Positions 36,170 through 45,671 are shown, counted from the stretch's first letter. The stretch is 58,644 nucleotides of DNA from Propionibacterium sp. oral taxon 192 str. F0372 (GCF_000413315.1 NZ_KE340297.1:1111449-1170092); one strand, 5' to 3'. Made by a program: numbers and translations. The notes: generated by a model from the sequence alone, not told the origin.

Positions 36170-37918
36170 TCAATCCTGCGCCACCTCCGTCAGATTCCAG
36201 GCGGAGGACTCCTCAGCTGCCTGGATGAACTCCCGGTAGGGGCCTTCCGCCTCGGCCAGTTCGGTGGGGGTTCCGGTCTGGGCAATTTGTGCACCGGCCG
36301 GGCCGGGTTCCAGGAACATCACTTGGTCGGCGTGCCGGATCGTCGAGATGCGGTGGGCAGACATGAGCACGGTGCGGCCTTGAGAGAGCTCCCGGATAAC
36401 CTCAATGATCGCGGTCTCATTCTCGCCATCGAGAGCCGAGGTCACCTCGTCGAGCAGCAGGACCGGGGCATCCTTCAGGAACGCCCTGGCGATCGAGACC
36501 CTTTGACGCTCCCCGCCCGACAGGCTCGTCCCAGCTGGTCCCACCTGGGTATCCCAGCCGTGTGGCAAGGTTTCGATCACCGCGTCCAGGCGAGCCCTGC
36601 GGGCGGCCTCGGCCAACTCCTCGTCGGTGGCACCGGGCCGGGCAATGCGCAGGTTCTCGCGGATGGTGGTATCGAAGAGATACACCTCCTGGAACACCAT
36701 GGAGGTCATCGCCATGATTGAGGAGGTTGTCATCTCCCGCACATCGACCCCGCCGATCGACACCGTCCCCGAATCCGCATCCCAGAAGCGAGCGGCCAGC
36801 CGCAGTATCGTCGACTTTCCCGCCCCAGATGGGCCGACCAGCGCAGTCACCCGACCCTGCGGGACGGTGAGATCGACGTCGGCGAGCACTGCATGGCCCT
36901 GCTCATAGCAGAAGTTCACGCCGCGGAACTGAATGGTGCTCTGCTTCGGAACCATCCCATGGCCGGGCGCAGGGGCGGGCAACGGCTGCGCATCGAGGAT
37001 CGTGTTCATGGATTGCAGGGCCACGACTGCGTTATCGGCTTCGACGGAGTACAGGGCCGCTTTCGTCAGGGGCACCATCATGCGGGCGGTGACGGCCATG
37101 ATCGCCAAGTAGGCGATGACGTCGAGCCGGTGCCCGCTCACCGCTGACAGGCCGACCCCCATGACGAGAGCGAAGGCGGTGTTGACCACGATGTTAAACC
37201 CTTGTCCGGGGCGTCCCTTGGTGCGCAGGCTCTCCAAGGTCACCTTCGCGTCGGCGTCCAGGGCAGCATTCACCGGTTCCCACCCGGTCTCGGTCGCTCC
37301 CGATGCGCGCAGCACCGGCTGGAGCCGAGCGAACTCGATAAGCCGCCCAGCAGCCACCGCGGCTGCCGCATCCTCCATCTCGTTGGCTCGCGTCGTCGTC
37401 GCCCCCATATGCCGCCAGACGAGATACAGGGGAACGATGGTCACAGCCATGATGAGTGCCAGCGGCCACTCGATGAAGGCGACGACCAGGATCATGATGA
37501 GCGGCACGATGAAGGCGTTGCACAGATTCGGGATGACCATCGAGGTCACATGCGACAAGGTGTTGATCTCCTTGGAGGTGGCATTGACAACCCCGGCCTG
37601 ACGCGACGCCGAGAACCAGCCCAGGGGAAGACTCAGGACGTGCTCAATGACCCGGCTGATCATTGTGTCGCACACCTCGTAGACGCTGACCCGGTAGGAG
37701 CGGTAGGTGGCGGTGATATCTACGACGAAGGTGGCCATTCCGGCGGCCAGCAGGCCGATGAGCCATCCCGTCACCGAAGGAGCCCCCGAGTAGAGAGCAC
37801 GCATGAAGGGGATCATGATCCCCAGGGTCAGGCCCTGCAGCACAGCGGAGGTAACGAACCAAGCGACGATGATCTTCATCTCGCGCGGATTCACCACGCG
37901 CGTCAACAGATTCCACAT
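36170..37918 (-). CDS. ABC half-transporter (membrane + ATPase), YbtQ-like
   Basis: 582 residues: six membrane helices in 1-320 and an ATPase in 330-582. Walker A GPSGAGKSTIL, signature SLSGGERQRVSIARAF, Walker B LLLDEVTSALD (Val where most have Ala), switch His in MSAHR. Starts 2 bp after the preceding half-transporter, so the two probably form a heterodimer. Exporter-fold pairs beside an ECF-type S component are known from yersiniabactin-like and equibactin-like uptake loci, where they import iron-siderophore complexes. Import here is inferred from that layout. Confidence 0.85.
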   Translation of the reverse strand: MWNLLTRVVNPREMKIIVAWFVTSAVLQGLTLGIMIPFMRALYSGAPSVTGWLIGLLAAGMATFVVDITATYRSYRVSVYEVCDTMISRVIEHVLSLPLGWFSASRQAGVVNATSKEINTLSHVTSMVIPNLCNAFIVPLIMILVVAFIEWPLALIMAVTIVPLYLVWRHMGATTTRANEMEDAAAAVAAGRLIEFARLQPVLRASGATETGWEPVNAALDADAKVTLESLRTKGRPGQGFNIVVNTAFALVMGVGLSAVSGHRLDVIAYLAIMAVTARMMVPLTKAALYSVEADNAVVALQSMNTILDAQPLPAPAPGHGMVPKQSTIQFRGVNFCYEQGHAVLADVDLTVPQGRVTALVGPSGAGKSTILRLAARFWDADSGTVSIGGVDVREMTTSSIMAMTSMVFQEVYLFDTTIRENLRIARPGATDEELAEAARRARLDAVIETLPHGWDTQVGPAGTSLSGGERQRVSIARAFLKDAPVLLLDEVTSALDGENETAIIEVIRELSQGRTVLMSAHRISTIRHADQVMFLEPGPAGAQIAQTGTPTELAEAEGPYREFIQAAEESSAWNLTEVAQD

Positions 37919-37920
37919 GG

Positions 37921-39756
37921 TCAGTGCTCCTTCATTTCCGCGTCGGCCTTTGACTCCTCATCCGTAGCGCCAAGCTGGCGCGACCACATTGCGGCATACC
38001 GTCCGCCGGCGGCCACCAATTCCTCGTGCCGTCCCCGTTCGGTGACCTGCCCGTCCTCCAGTACCAGGATCTGGTCGGCACCGCGGATCGTGGACAACCG
38101 GTGGGCGATGACGATGACGGTGCGCCCGGCAGCCAGCCTGCTCAGCGCTAGGTGGATGTCGCGCTCAGATGCGGGATCGGCATGGGCGGTGGCCTCGTCG
38201 AGAACCAGTACCGGAGCGTTCTGCAGGTAGGCGCGGGCCAAAGTGACTCGTTGGCGTTCCCCGCCAGACAGGTGACCGCCCTCATCGCCGAGGACGCAGT
38301 CGTAACCATCTGGGAGACGCATGATCCGCTCGTGGATGCAGGCCGCACGGGCCGCATCCTCTACCTCCTGGCGGCTCGCGCCCGGTCTACCCAAGGCGAT
38401 GTTGTCGTGCACCGTGGCATGGGACAGGTCGACATCTTGCAGCACGATTGCCACCTGGGAGTACAGCCAGGCGAACCGCGCCTCGCGCACGTCCACCCCG
38501 CTGACCCGCACCGAACCGGAATCGACGTCGTAGAAACGGGCGATCAGGCTCGCTAGGGTCGACTTCCCGCCGCCAGATGGGCCCACGAGTGCGGTCACCG
38601 TGCCTGGGCGTGCGGTCAGGCTTACCTCCCGCAGCACCAGGACCCCAGGTTCGTAGGAGAAGGTGACCTTGTCGAGTTCGACGAGTCCCGGGGCTGGGCC
38701 TTCGTCGTCGTGGTGTTCGCCCTGGGGCATGGGTGGTTCGGAGAGCAGCCGTGCGGTGTCTTGGGCCGCCTGCCGGGATTCGTAGATGTGCTGCATCATG
38801 AAGACCATGACGCTGACCCCTTCAGGTAGCCCGGGCGCCAGGAGGAAGAACGGAAGCGTTGCTGACAAGGGGGTCCACCCTTGGCTGGTGAAGAGGACGG
38901 CGAGCGGTGCCACCGTGGCGACGACGACGGCGGGACGCAGGAAAGCACCCGTGATGGCCATCGCCTTCCCCGATGCGCTCAGCCAGTCATAGGAGGACTG
39001 GGAAAAAGCGGTTCGGGCCTCGTCGACACGGGTGCGGGTTGCGTCGGTGGCCTGGAAATTCTTGATCTCCTTGATGCCCTCAAGCATCTCGACCGTTGCG
39101 GCAGCGATCCTGGTTTGGGCCTGGCTGAACCGTTCGGTGCTTTCGCTCAGATTGCGGGGAATGGTGGTCATCACCAAGGTGATGACCACAGCCCACACCC
39201 CGAGGAGCGCCAGGGCCAGGCGCCAGTCAACCCACAGCAGGTAACCCAGCCCAGCGATGGCTCCGACGACCGCGTTGGTGCCATCCCCCGGCACGTGGGC
39301 CACCAAGGTGTGGATGGAAGCCGTGTCATCGCAGACCATCTTGCGGATGGCGCCGTGCGGGATGACTGACACCCGGCCTAGGGGAAGGTGGCCCAGGGCC
39401 GTGACGAGACGTCCACGCAGCTGATGGCGCAATTTGGCTTCCGCCAAGTGACTGACCCCCAGTCCCGCCAGATAAAACATCTGGGAGAGCACCAGGGCTG
39501 CAACGGCGATGATCGCCCAGAACACCGGACTGCCCGCCCAGCTGGGGACATCGGTCTCATCGAACCACAGCATCGCCATGCGGTGCAGGGCGATGAAGGG
39601 CACCACTGCCAGCAGCGCGCCGCAGGCAGTGAGTACGGCGGAGAGAACCATCTTCGACTTGGCGGGGGCGATGAGGTCGGAGACGGTGACCGCTTGGGAA
39701 GCGCTTTCTGAAGTTTCCGTTCCCCCGACGGGGGCACCGGTCGTAGTGTCGGTCAT
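37921..39756 (-). CDS. ABC half-transporter (membrane + ATPase), YbtP-like
   Basis: 611 residues from the ATG at 39756, which follows AAGGGAG; the frame upstream runs through an 18-bp tandem repeat and is not coding. Six helices in residues about 20-340, then an ATPase: GPSGGGKSTLASL, HLSGGERQRVTLARAY, VLVLDEATAHAD, IAHRLSTI. Partner of the next gene. Located between the ECF genes and the second half-transporter in one operon. Confidence 0.87.
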   Translation of the reverse strand: MTDTTTGAPVGGTETSESASQAVTVSDLIAPAKSKMVLSAVLTACGALLAVVPFIALHRMAMLWFDETDVPSWAGSPVFWAIIAVAALVLSQMFYLAGLGVSHLAEAKLRHQLRGRLVTALGHLPLGRVSVIPHGAIRKMVCDDTASIHTLVAHVPGDGTNAVVGAIAGLGYLLWVDWRLALALLGVWAVVITLVMTTIPRNLSESTERFSQAQTRIAAATVEMLEGIKEIKNFQATDATRTRVDEARTAFSQSSYDWLSASGKAMAITGAFLRPAVVVATVAPLAVLFTSQGWTPLSATLPFFLLAPGLPEGVSVMVFMMQHIYESRQAAQDTARLLSEPPMPQGEHHDDEGPAPGLVELDKVTFSYEPGVLVLREVSLTARPGTVTALVGPSGGGKSTLASLIARFYDVDSGSVRVSGVDVREARFAWLYSQVAIVLQDVDLSHATVHDNIALGRPGASRQEVEDAARAACIHERIMRLPDGYDCVLGDEGGHLSGGERQRVTLARAYLQNAPVLVLDEATAHADPASERDIHLALSRLAAGRTVIVIAHRLSTIRGADQILVLEDGQVTERGRHEELVAAGGRYAAMWSRQLGATDEESKADAEMKEH

Positions 39757-39765
39757 GGATACTCC

Positions 39766-39801
39766 CTTCTGGCTCAGGTCAAACTTCTGGCTCAGGTCAA
39801 A
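39766..39801. repeat. 18-bp tandem duplication at the end of ecfA
   Basis: CTTCTGGCTCAGGTCAAA occurs twice in direct tandem (39766-39783 and 39784-39801). The copy nearer 39801 includes the stop codon of the ECF ATPase gene; the other lies in the spacer before the next gene. A recent slippage or recombination product. Confidence 0.8.
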
Positions 39802-41186
39802 CGGATGATGCGGTCGGCGCATTCGTTCAGGAACTCGGCGTCGTGGCTGACGACGATGACGACTCGATCGTCATCAGCCAGGGTGCGCAGTTCCGCGGCG
39901 ATGGACAGCAGGTGGCGGTGATCGACCCCGGAGGTCGGTTCGTCGAGGATGAGGACGCGGGCTTCCTGGTCGATGGCGGTGGCGATGACGAGCCGCTGCT
40001 TTTGTCCGCCGGACAGCGACAGTGGGTGACGAGATGTGAGGGAAGCCAAGTCAAGTCTGGCCAATTGGGGTTCGCTTGCCTCATCAGCCACGGATTCGGC
40101 AAATAACTGGCGGTGTACGTCTTGCATCACCAAGAAGGCCTGGCCTCGCACCAGAGCGTGACCATTGACGGTCACCCGGATGCCGCGCCGGGCGCGTTGG
40201 AGACGGCAGATGGTGCGTGCCAGGGTGGTCTTCCCGATCCCGTTGGCCCCGATGATCCCGGTGATGGTTCCGCGGGGAAACACCAGCCGGTCGATATCCA
40301 GGATGGTGTGCCCACCGCGCTCGACGGTGAGATCACTCACCACAAGTCCAGAGGCATCGGATCCGTCGGCATCCCCGCTTGATTCCGGCGCGGGATCTTG
40401 GTGTGTTCTACAGGCCGGCACATCGATGATCTGACCCATCCATTCCGGTCTTTCCAAGGTACGCAGCCCCAGGTTGCGGCGTTCGGCGTCATCCATGGCG
40501 AAGAATTCCTCGCCACTCATCCGCGAGGTGATTCGTCCGTCGGCCATGATGACCGCCTCGTCAACTAGATCCCGCAGGAAATAGATGCGGTGCTCGGCCA
40601 CCACCAAGGTGCGGCCGAGTTGCTTGAGACGTGCGATGGCCTCACGGATCGCGTCGATGGCCTCCGGATCGAGATTCGAGGTCGGCTCGTCGAGCAGGAT
40701 GATCGGGGCATCCTGCGCCAGCGCTTGGGCGCAGGCGACTTTCTGGAGTTGCCCACCGGATAGGCCGCGCAGGTCGCGGTCCGCCAGTTCTTCAATGCCC
40801 AGTGTCTCCAAGGCCTCGGTGCGGCGACGGCGGATCTCATCGGCGGGCACCTGATGGTTCTGCCCGGCGAATGCGAGTTCATCGGCAACCGTCGTGGTGA
40901 AGAACTGGGTAGCTGGGTTCTGGAAGACGGTGGCGGTCAGACGCCCCATCTGATCGACCGGGGTATCGGCGACTTCCTGGTCCCCGACGAGAACAGTTCC
41001 GGTGAGTTGCCCGTCGTGAAAGTGGGGGATGAGGCCGTTGATGAGCCTCACGAGGGTGGATTTGCCGGAACCGGATGCTCCGCACACCAAGGTGAGTGTT
41101 CCCGGGACGGGGTTCAGGGCGATCTCATCCAAGACCTGTTCCCCATTGGGCCAGGTCCAGCTGACATCGTTGATTGTGACACTCAT
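39792..41186 (-). CDS. Energy-coupling factor ATPase, two fused domains (EcfA1-EcfA2)
   Basis: 464 residues from the ATG at 41186. Two ABC domains: first with GASGSGKSTLVRLINGL, GLSGGQLQKVACAQALA and IILLDEPTSNLD; second with GANGIGKTTLARTI, SLSGGQKQRLVIATAI and VLILDEPTSGVD. The start overlaps the EcfT stop by 4 bp (ATGA). Powers the S component and EcfT encoded upstream. The longer reading frame is a shadow inside ecfT. Confidence 0.9.
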   Translation of the reverse strand: MSVTINDVSWTWPNGEQVLDEIALNPVPGTLTLVCGASGSGKSTLVRLINGLIPHFHDGQLTGTVLVGDQEVADTPVDQMGRLTATVFQNPATQFFTTTVADELAFAGQNHQVPADEIRRRRTEALETLGIEELADRDLRGLSGGQLQKVACAQALAQDAPIILLDEPTSNLDPEAIDAIREAIARLKQLGRTLVVAEHRIYFLRDLVDEAVIMADGRITSRMSGEEFFAMDDAERRNLGLRTLERPEWMGQIIDVPACRTHQDPAPESSGDADGSDASGLVVSDLTVERGGHTILDIDRLVFPRGTITGIIGANGIGKTTLARTICRLQRARRGIRVTVNGHALVRGQAFLVMQDVHRQLFAESVADEASEPQLARLDLASLTSRHPLSLSGGQKQRLVIATAIDQEARVLILDEPTSGVDHRHLLSIAAELRTLADDDRVVIVVSHDAEFLNECADRIIRLT

Positions 41187-41905
41187 CGCATGACCGCCTG
41201 CGTCATGGCGGCACCGGCGAGGCCGAGTGCCAAGGTGAGGAATACTGCGTCGATCCAGCGGAAGTGGAGGTCGGCGACGATCGTGGGGCGCCGAGTGCTG
41301 CCCAGGCCGCGGATGAGGGCAGCTGCGGAGAGTTCGTCGGCGGTTCGTGCGGAGGCTGTCAGCACCGGGACGACGAGTTTCTCCATCGCAGTGATCGGAT
41401 GACGCCACAGGTAGGAACCCCGGTAGCCGCGCAGGGCCATCGCCTCGATAACTCCCCGGGCTTCGTCGATGGCCATGGGCAGGAAACGGAAGAGCACAGC
41501 CAGGGGAATGATGAGAGTGCGTGGTAGTCGTGCGGCGGTCATGGCGGCCACGAGATCACCCACACGGGTGCTGAGGATGAACCAGCCACCCATGGCCAGG
41601 CTGACGGTGAACCGCAGGATCCAGTGGAAGATGACTCCCAGGCCAACCACTAGGCCGTTGACGAAGTGATGGGGCAACTCGGCAATGACGGCGCTGGCCG
41701 CGACCAAGGCGGCATAACTCAGCGCTGTCCCCGGACGCAAGTCGGCGACGAGCAGACAGCCCACGAGGACACTCGTTGCAGCGATCAGCCAGCCGTTTGA
41801 ATTCCCCATGGCGATGGCGTTCACCGCGAGTAGGAGCACGAATTTTGACCGGGGATCCGCCACGATGCGACTATCAGTGCTTGTCAGCAAGATATTCGTC
41901 GTCAA
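41183..41905 (-). CDS. Energy-coupling factor transmembrane protein EcfT
   Basis: 240 residues, about five membrane helices, with the coupling motif region ARGVIEAMALRGYRG and a second Ala-Arg-rich stretch (LTASARTADELSAAALIRGLG). TTG start at 41905 after AGGAAA. Links the ATPase to the substrate-binding S component. Confidence 0.85.
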   Translation of the reverse strand: MTTNILLTSTDSRIVADPRSKFVLLLAVNAIAMGNSNGWLIAATSVLVGCLLVADLRPGTALSYAALVAASAVIAELPHHFVNGLVVGLGVIFHWILRFTVSLAMGGWFILSTRVGDLVAAMTAARLPRTLIIPLAVLFRFLPMAIDEARGVIEAMALRGYRGSYLWRHPITAMEKLVVPVLTASARTADELSAAALIRGLGSTRRPTIVADLHFRWIDAVFLTLALGLAGAAMTQAVMR

Positions 41906-41926
41906 GGTTTCCTGGCCTTCCTGAAA

Positions 41927-42526
41927 TCAGGCTACGCCTGCGCGCTCGAAGTGCCGCTGTAGGATGCGCATGCCCAGCAGCGCCGAGCAGAAGGCGAGGA
42001 TGGCGCTGAGCAGCACCCATCCACAGACGACCGGGGCAGTGAAGATACGCTCAAAAGTGGTGGCATACTCTGCACCCATCTGGTTTCCGATGTCGGCCAG
42101 ATAAGCGCCGGAGTTGAAGAACAACGGGAGGAACGGGCTAATACCCCACAAGGAGAAAACCGCGTAGCCCAAGGCATTCGTCATGGTGCGCGTGTAGTTC
42201 CCGGAGCGGATGATGAGGTCCGCCGCGAAGCCTAAGGCGATGGCGATGAGGATGGTACCCCAGAAATGCCCGGTGGCCACCATGAGAGTCGCGACAACCG
42301 CACCCATGACGGTGAAGGCTCCCATGACGCGGGTTCTGGCAACCATGAGCATGCAGACGATGCCGTTGAGAATGCCGCTGATCAACCCGCCGACGAACAT
42401 CATCGCTGGGTGGAAGATGCCGAGCATGCCTCCAGCGAACATGAACAGGAAGTACAGGGCGGTGAACACCCCTATGTTGATGAGGATCCTCGGCGAGGTG
42501 ATGGTGTTCCTGGCCACGGTGGTCAT
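41927..42526 (-). CDS. S component of ECF transporter, MptS/Trep_Strep type
   Basis: 199 residues with about six membrane helices (FTALYFLFMFAGGMLG, PAMMFVGGLISGILNGIVCML and others). It resembles the Trep_Strep/MptS family, linked in other bacteria to iron-siderophore loci with YbtPQ-like half-transporters. First gene of the five-gene operon; ATG at 42526 with AAGGA upstream. The iron-box-like palindrome is 53 bp upstream. Substrate (siderophore, metal complex or another small molecule) is not shown by the sequence. Confidence 0.8.
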   Translation of the reverse strand: MTTVARNTITSPRILINIGVFTALYFLFMFAGGMLGIFHPAMMFVGGLISGILNGIVCMLMVARTRVMGAFTVMGAVVATLMVATGHFWGTILIAIALGFAADLIIRSGNYTRTMTNALGYAVFSLWGISPFLPLFFNSGAYLADIGNQMGAEYATTFERIFTAPVVCGWVLLSAILAFCSALLGMRILQRHFERAGVA

Positions 42527-42803
42527 GGAAGAGTCCTTCCGACGAGGGCTGGTCGACGTTAAGCCAGCCCCGAATATTGCTTAGGAATGCCTAAGCTACT
42601 ACTGGATGATGCCATTATCGGAGGCGGGGTGGCCATCATGGTCCGGATGCGGGTTGTCCCAGGTCTTCGGGGTAGGGTCTCAGGGGCCTCTCGCTACGGT
42701 GTATGGAACAGAGCTTGACCTTGTGGTGAATCGCTCCTGGGGGTTGCCAACCGCTTGTGGTTGTCCCGGATGTCGATGTTTGGCGCGTGTTTTGGCTGCG
42801 AAA
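42527..42803. promoter_or_regulatory. Promoter region of the ECF/ABC operon
   Basis: 277 bp without a gene. It contains the TTAGG-N4-CCTAA palindrome at 42579-42596 and then a non-coding stretch up to the end of the PaaX-like gene. Confidence 0.5.
42579..42596. promoter_or_regulatory. Iron-box-like palindrome upstream of the ECF/ABC operon
   Basis: GCTTAGG-AATG-CCTAAGC, 7-bp perfect arms. It matches the DtxR/IdeR consensus at 14 of 19 positions read on plus. It shares the TTAGG-N4-CCTAA frame with the site at 34755 and sits 53 bp before the S-component start, a good position for repression. Confidence 0.55.
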
Positions 42804-43730
42804 TCAGCTGCCTGATTGTGCTACCGGCTTTGTGCGGTGTCCACCGTCATCGCTGCCTACTGTTGATCCGGCGGTCAGCCTGGCAGGCGCCGGGGCATGA
42901 GTGTGCAGGGCCAAGAGTTTCTGGGCTGCTTGTGCACCGGCCACCATCATGGGGCCGTTCATTTCGGCGGTGATCTGCGCCAGGAGATCGTGCGGGTAAT
43001 CCGCAGGCAAGAGTTCGTCGGGCAGACTCGGCAATGAACCCCACAGGTAGGTGGCTTGACGCAGGAGGGTGTGTGCGCTGGCCACCTGGTTGAGCAGTGC
43101 TGTGCGGGATTCGTTGCTGGCTGTAAGGGTGGGCGTTTGGCCTCCCTTCAACTGCGCGGCGAGTCGACGGATCTGTTCGGCTGCCTCAGCCAACGGCCAG
43201 GCGCTGGCCGCGAGGTCACGGGCTGTTGCGACGTCGACCTTCAGAACGCCGGAGAAGCAGGATGGGTTGTGCGCCCATGTCCCGGGTGGACGCATACCCA
43301 ACAGGACCCCGGGTCTTGGCGATGCCCAGCCTTCCTCGAAGGCTGCCGTGCGCAGGGCGTCGCGCTCAGCCCGTCTCGTCTCGGGAACCTCGTAGATGAC
43401 GATGTGGAAGCACCCAGCCCATATGGGTGGGGCGTCGAATTTGCTCTTGACTTCCCGGTACCGGCGCAGGTACAGCCCGGACAACCGGTAGAAGGTGCGT
43501 CGGCCCACTCGCCGGGTGGTCAGCCGACCGTCACCCACCGCACGAGCTAGATGGGATCGCGCACCCGAGGCGCTCATTCCCAGTGCGTCGAGCACCTCAA
43601 TGAGGAATGTGCCGGGCAGTTCCTCCGTCTCGCACAGCCCGCACAGAAAGGCCACTGTGCCGTGGTTGACGGTAGTCGGAGGGTGTTCGGCTTCTGGCAT
43701 GACACCATCTTGCGCCTCGTTTGCTTCCAC
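42804..43730 (-). CDS. PaaX-like transcriptional regulator
   Basis: 308 residues. An N-terminal winged helix-turn-helix (GTFLIEVLDALGMSASGARSHLARAVGDGRL), a central domain with FHIVIYEVPETRRAERDALR that matches the Cas2-like fold of PaaX proteins, and a helical C-terminal domain. PaaX members repress catabolic genes, classically for phenylacetate; no such genes are nearby. GTG at 43730 is tentative; an ATG at 43700 also fits. Confidence 0.75.
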   Translation of the reverse strand: MEANEAQDGVMPEAEHPPTTVNHGTVAFLCGLCETEELPGTFLIEVLDALGMSASGARSHLARAVGDGRLTTRRVGRRTFYRLSGLYLRRYREVKSKFDAPPIWAGCFHIVIYEVPETRRAERDALRTAAFEEGWASPRPGVLLGMRPPGTWAHNPSCFSGVLKVDVATARDLAASAWPLAEAAEQIRRLAAQLKGGQTPTLTASNESRTALLNQVASAHTLLRQATYLWGSLPSLPDELLPADYPHDLLAQITAEMNGPMMVAGAQAAQKLLALHTHAPAPARLTAGSTVGSDDGGHRTKPVAQSGS

Positions 43731-43807
43731 GATCGCATGACACCAGGGGAACCGTCCTCTACGATACGTCTCATCATTGCTACGGAACGTAAGAAAGTTG
43801 CATCATA

Positions 43808-44539
43808 ATGACGCATGGTCATCACCGTCCCCAGGCCGCGGATATCTCGCGCCCTTCCCTTACCCGTGCGGCTGCCTGGCGTGAGATTGCCCTGATCACC
43901 GGCGTACTGTGGGCAGTGCTCGGTGTGGGGTGCTTCTTTCTTGGCGCTCAGTGGATTTATGACACCTGGGGGACAAGCATCAATGCAGCCCTCATTCTTG
44001 ATGTCATGTTCTTCGTAGCCTGTTCAGGACTCGTTGCCTTCGCCTGGTGGCGTCAACGGCTGGCTGGGGAAAGCTTCCGGGAACTAGGGTGGGGGCGACG
44101 TGCCCCATGGCCTGCCATGATCATCGCGGTGGTCTATGGTCTGGCTTGGGTGGGGCTCAGTTACATGCGTGGTGGCGATCCATTTGCGGTCACCTGGCAA
44201 CGTCCCCTCATGATGGCCATGGGATTGGTGCTGGCATTCGGTGAGGAGATCATGGTCCGCGGCCTCATCCTTGACCGGCTTGCCCGCTGCGATACGAACC
44301 GTCTCCTGCAGATCGTGGTAAGCGGGGGGATTATGGCCGCCTATCACGGCGTCATCGGACACCACATCTGGCCTAGCTACTGGGTCTCTAGTTTTGTGCT
44401 GTTCTCCATTCTTTCGGCGCTCTATGTATATGGTGGGCGTTCCATGACACCGGCCTACATTGCTCATGCCATGACCCACTTTCTGGGTGATCCGCCGCTG
44501 ATCCAAGGCATCCTCATGGGCGTGCAGTACGGGGGATGA
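43808..44539 (+). CDS. CPBP-family intramembrane protease
   Basis: 243 residues with about seven membrane helices. The catalytic motif GEEIMVRGLI (EExxxR) and a later HGVIGHH and HAMTHF supply the expected Glu and His residues. Family members process prenylated or bacteriocin-related substrates or act in immunity. It is divergent from the PaaX-like gene and is the last gene before the isolated CRISPR repeat. Confidence 0.82.
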   Translation: MTHGHHRPQAADISRPSLTRAAAWREIALITGVLWAVLGVGCFFLGAQWIYDTWGTSINAALILDVMFFVACSGLVAFAWWRQRLAGESFRELGWGRRAPWPAMIIAVVYGLAWVGLSYMRGGDPFAVTWQRPLMMAMGLVLAFGEEIMVRGLILDRLARCDTNRLLQIVVSGGIMAAYHGVIGHHIWPSYWVSSFVLFSILSALYVYGGRSMTPAYIAHAMTHFLGDPPLIQGILMGVQYGG

Positions 44540-44590
44540 TTATTCAGGCGGGTGTGTAATTGGCTGGCATCGGCCGGAAAACCGCTCGTG

Positions 44591-44618
44591 GGGTCATCCC
44601 CGCTTACGCGGGGTGCAC
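44591..44618 (-). CRISPR. Isolated CRISPR repeat, leader-distal end
   Basis: 28 bp identical to the array repeat at 57944 onward except A to G at position 3. Same orientation as the array. It lies 51 bp after the CPBP protease stop. Degenerate repeats are usual at the leader-distal end, so this is probably the true last repeat of the host array. Confidence 0.85.
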
Positions 44619-44745
44619 CAATAGCGGGGAGTGTCGTCGTCGGCCCCGGCCCGCTGCCTGCAGACGCCGGTCGAGGGCCTCGGCGACCCTCAGGGAGTCA
44701 AGGGCCTGGAACTCGTGGGCGAAGGCGTCGGAGGAGTGGGGGCTC
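44619..44745 (-). pseudogene. Truncated gene at the left edge of the foreign segment
   Basis: Minus-strand frame starting MSPHSSDAFAHEFQALDSL at 44745 and running for about 40 codons into the CRISPR repeat. It is divergent from rsmE. Too short to assign; only its 5' end is present. Confidence 0.45.
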
Positions 44746-44800
44746 ATGGGAGGCGACGCTAGCACCGGCGGGCACGGGCCCGGCCCGTAGGCTGGGGCGC

Positions 44801-45640
44801 GTGACCGCACCTGTCTTCGTTCTCACGGCCGACACCATCGAGCCGTCCGGGTCCGCCACCACGGCCCGGGCCGGTGACCTCCTTCTCCTCACCGGTCCCG
44901 AGGCCCGGCACGCGGTGACGGTCAGGCGCCTGCGGGCCGGTGAGCGGGTGGACCTGGTCGACGGCGAGGGGCTGAGGCTCGTGTGCGAGGTGACCCAGCC
45001 CGGGGCCGGGGGAGCCAAGGACCGGCTGGGCGTGCGCGTGACCGAGCGGGTCGAGGAGGCAACGGCGCCGCTGCGCCTGGCCCTGGTCCAGGCGCTGGCC
45101 AAGGGCGGGCGCGACGAGCAGGCGGTGGAGACGGCCACGGAGGTGGGGGCTGACCTCGTGATCCCGTGGCAGGCGAGCCGCTGCGTGTCCGTGTGGAACG
45201 GCCCGAAGGCCGCCAAGGGACGCGCCCGGTGGCGGGCGACCGCCCACGAGGCGGCCAAGCAGGCCCGACGCGCCCGGGTGCCCGCTGTCGAGGAGTCGCG
45301 CTCCACGCCCCAGCTGTGCACCTGGGTGGCCCGGACCGTCGAGGCCGGGGGAGTAGTGCTCGTTCTGCACGAGGAGGGCACGCGGCCGATCAGCCAGGTG
45401 AGTCTGCCGTGCGCGCCTGAGGACGCGGGCGCCCCCCGGGAAGTCGGTGCGGAGGCGGGTGAGCCGCCGGTGCTCGGCGTCGTCGTCGGCCCTGAGGGCG
45501 GCATCAGCGAGCAGGAGGTCAGTGCGCTGGAGGCGGCGGGTGCCACGACGGTGCGCCTGGGTCCGCACGTCATGCGCACGGCCAGCGCCGGGCCGGTGGC
45601 CCTGGCTGTCCTCGCCCAACGGGCGGGTCTGTGGGGCTGA
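44801..45640 (+). CDS. rsmE: 16S rRNA (uracil1498-N3)-methyltransferase
   Basis: 279 residues from the GTG at 44801 (VTAPVFVLTADTIEPSG). SPOUT methyltransferase with GPEARHAVTVRRLRAGE near the front and the SAM knot VVVGPEGGISEQEV and RLGPHVMRTASAGPVAL at the C-terminus. It methylates U1498 of 16S rRNA. Slightly longer than usual because of an Ala/Gly-rich insert around residues 205-225. First complete gene of the foreign segment. Confidence 0.9.
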   Translation: MTAPVFVLTADTIEPSGSATTARAGDLLLLTGPEARHAVTVRRLRAGERVDLVDGEGLRLVCEVTQPGAGGAKDRLGVRVTERVEEATAPLRLALVQALAKGGRDEQAVETATEVGADLVIPWQASRCVSVWNGPKAAKGRARWRATAHEAAKQARRARVPAVEESRSTPQLCTWVARTVEAGGVVLVLHEEGTRPISQVSLPCAPEDAGAPREVGAEAGEPPVLGVVVGPEGGISEQEVSALEAAGATTVRLGPHVMRTASAGPVALAVLAQRAGLWG

Positions 45641-45671
45641 GGGCGGTAGCTCGGTGCGCAGGACCCCTAGC

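Noticed and set aside
44552-44800. Extended start of rsmE through the isolated CRISPR repeat
   Set aside because: The extension translates the repeat and is unrelated to the methyltransferase; the GTG at 44801 fits the family start.
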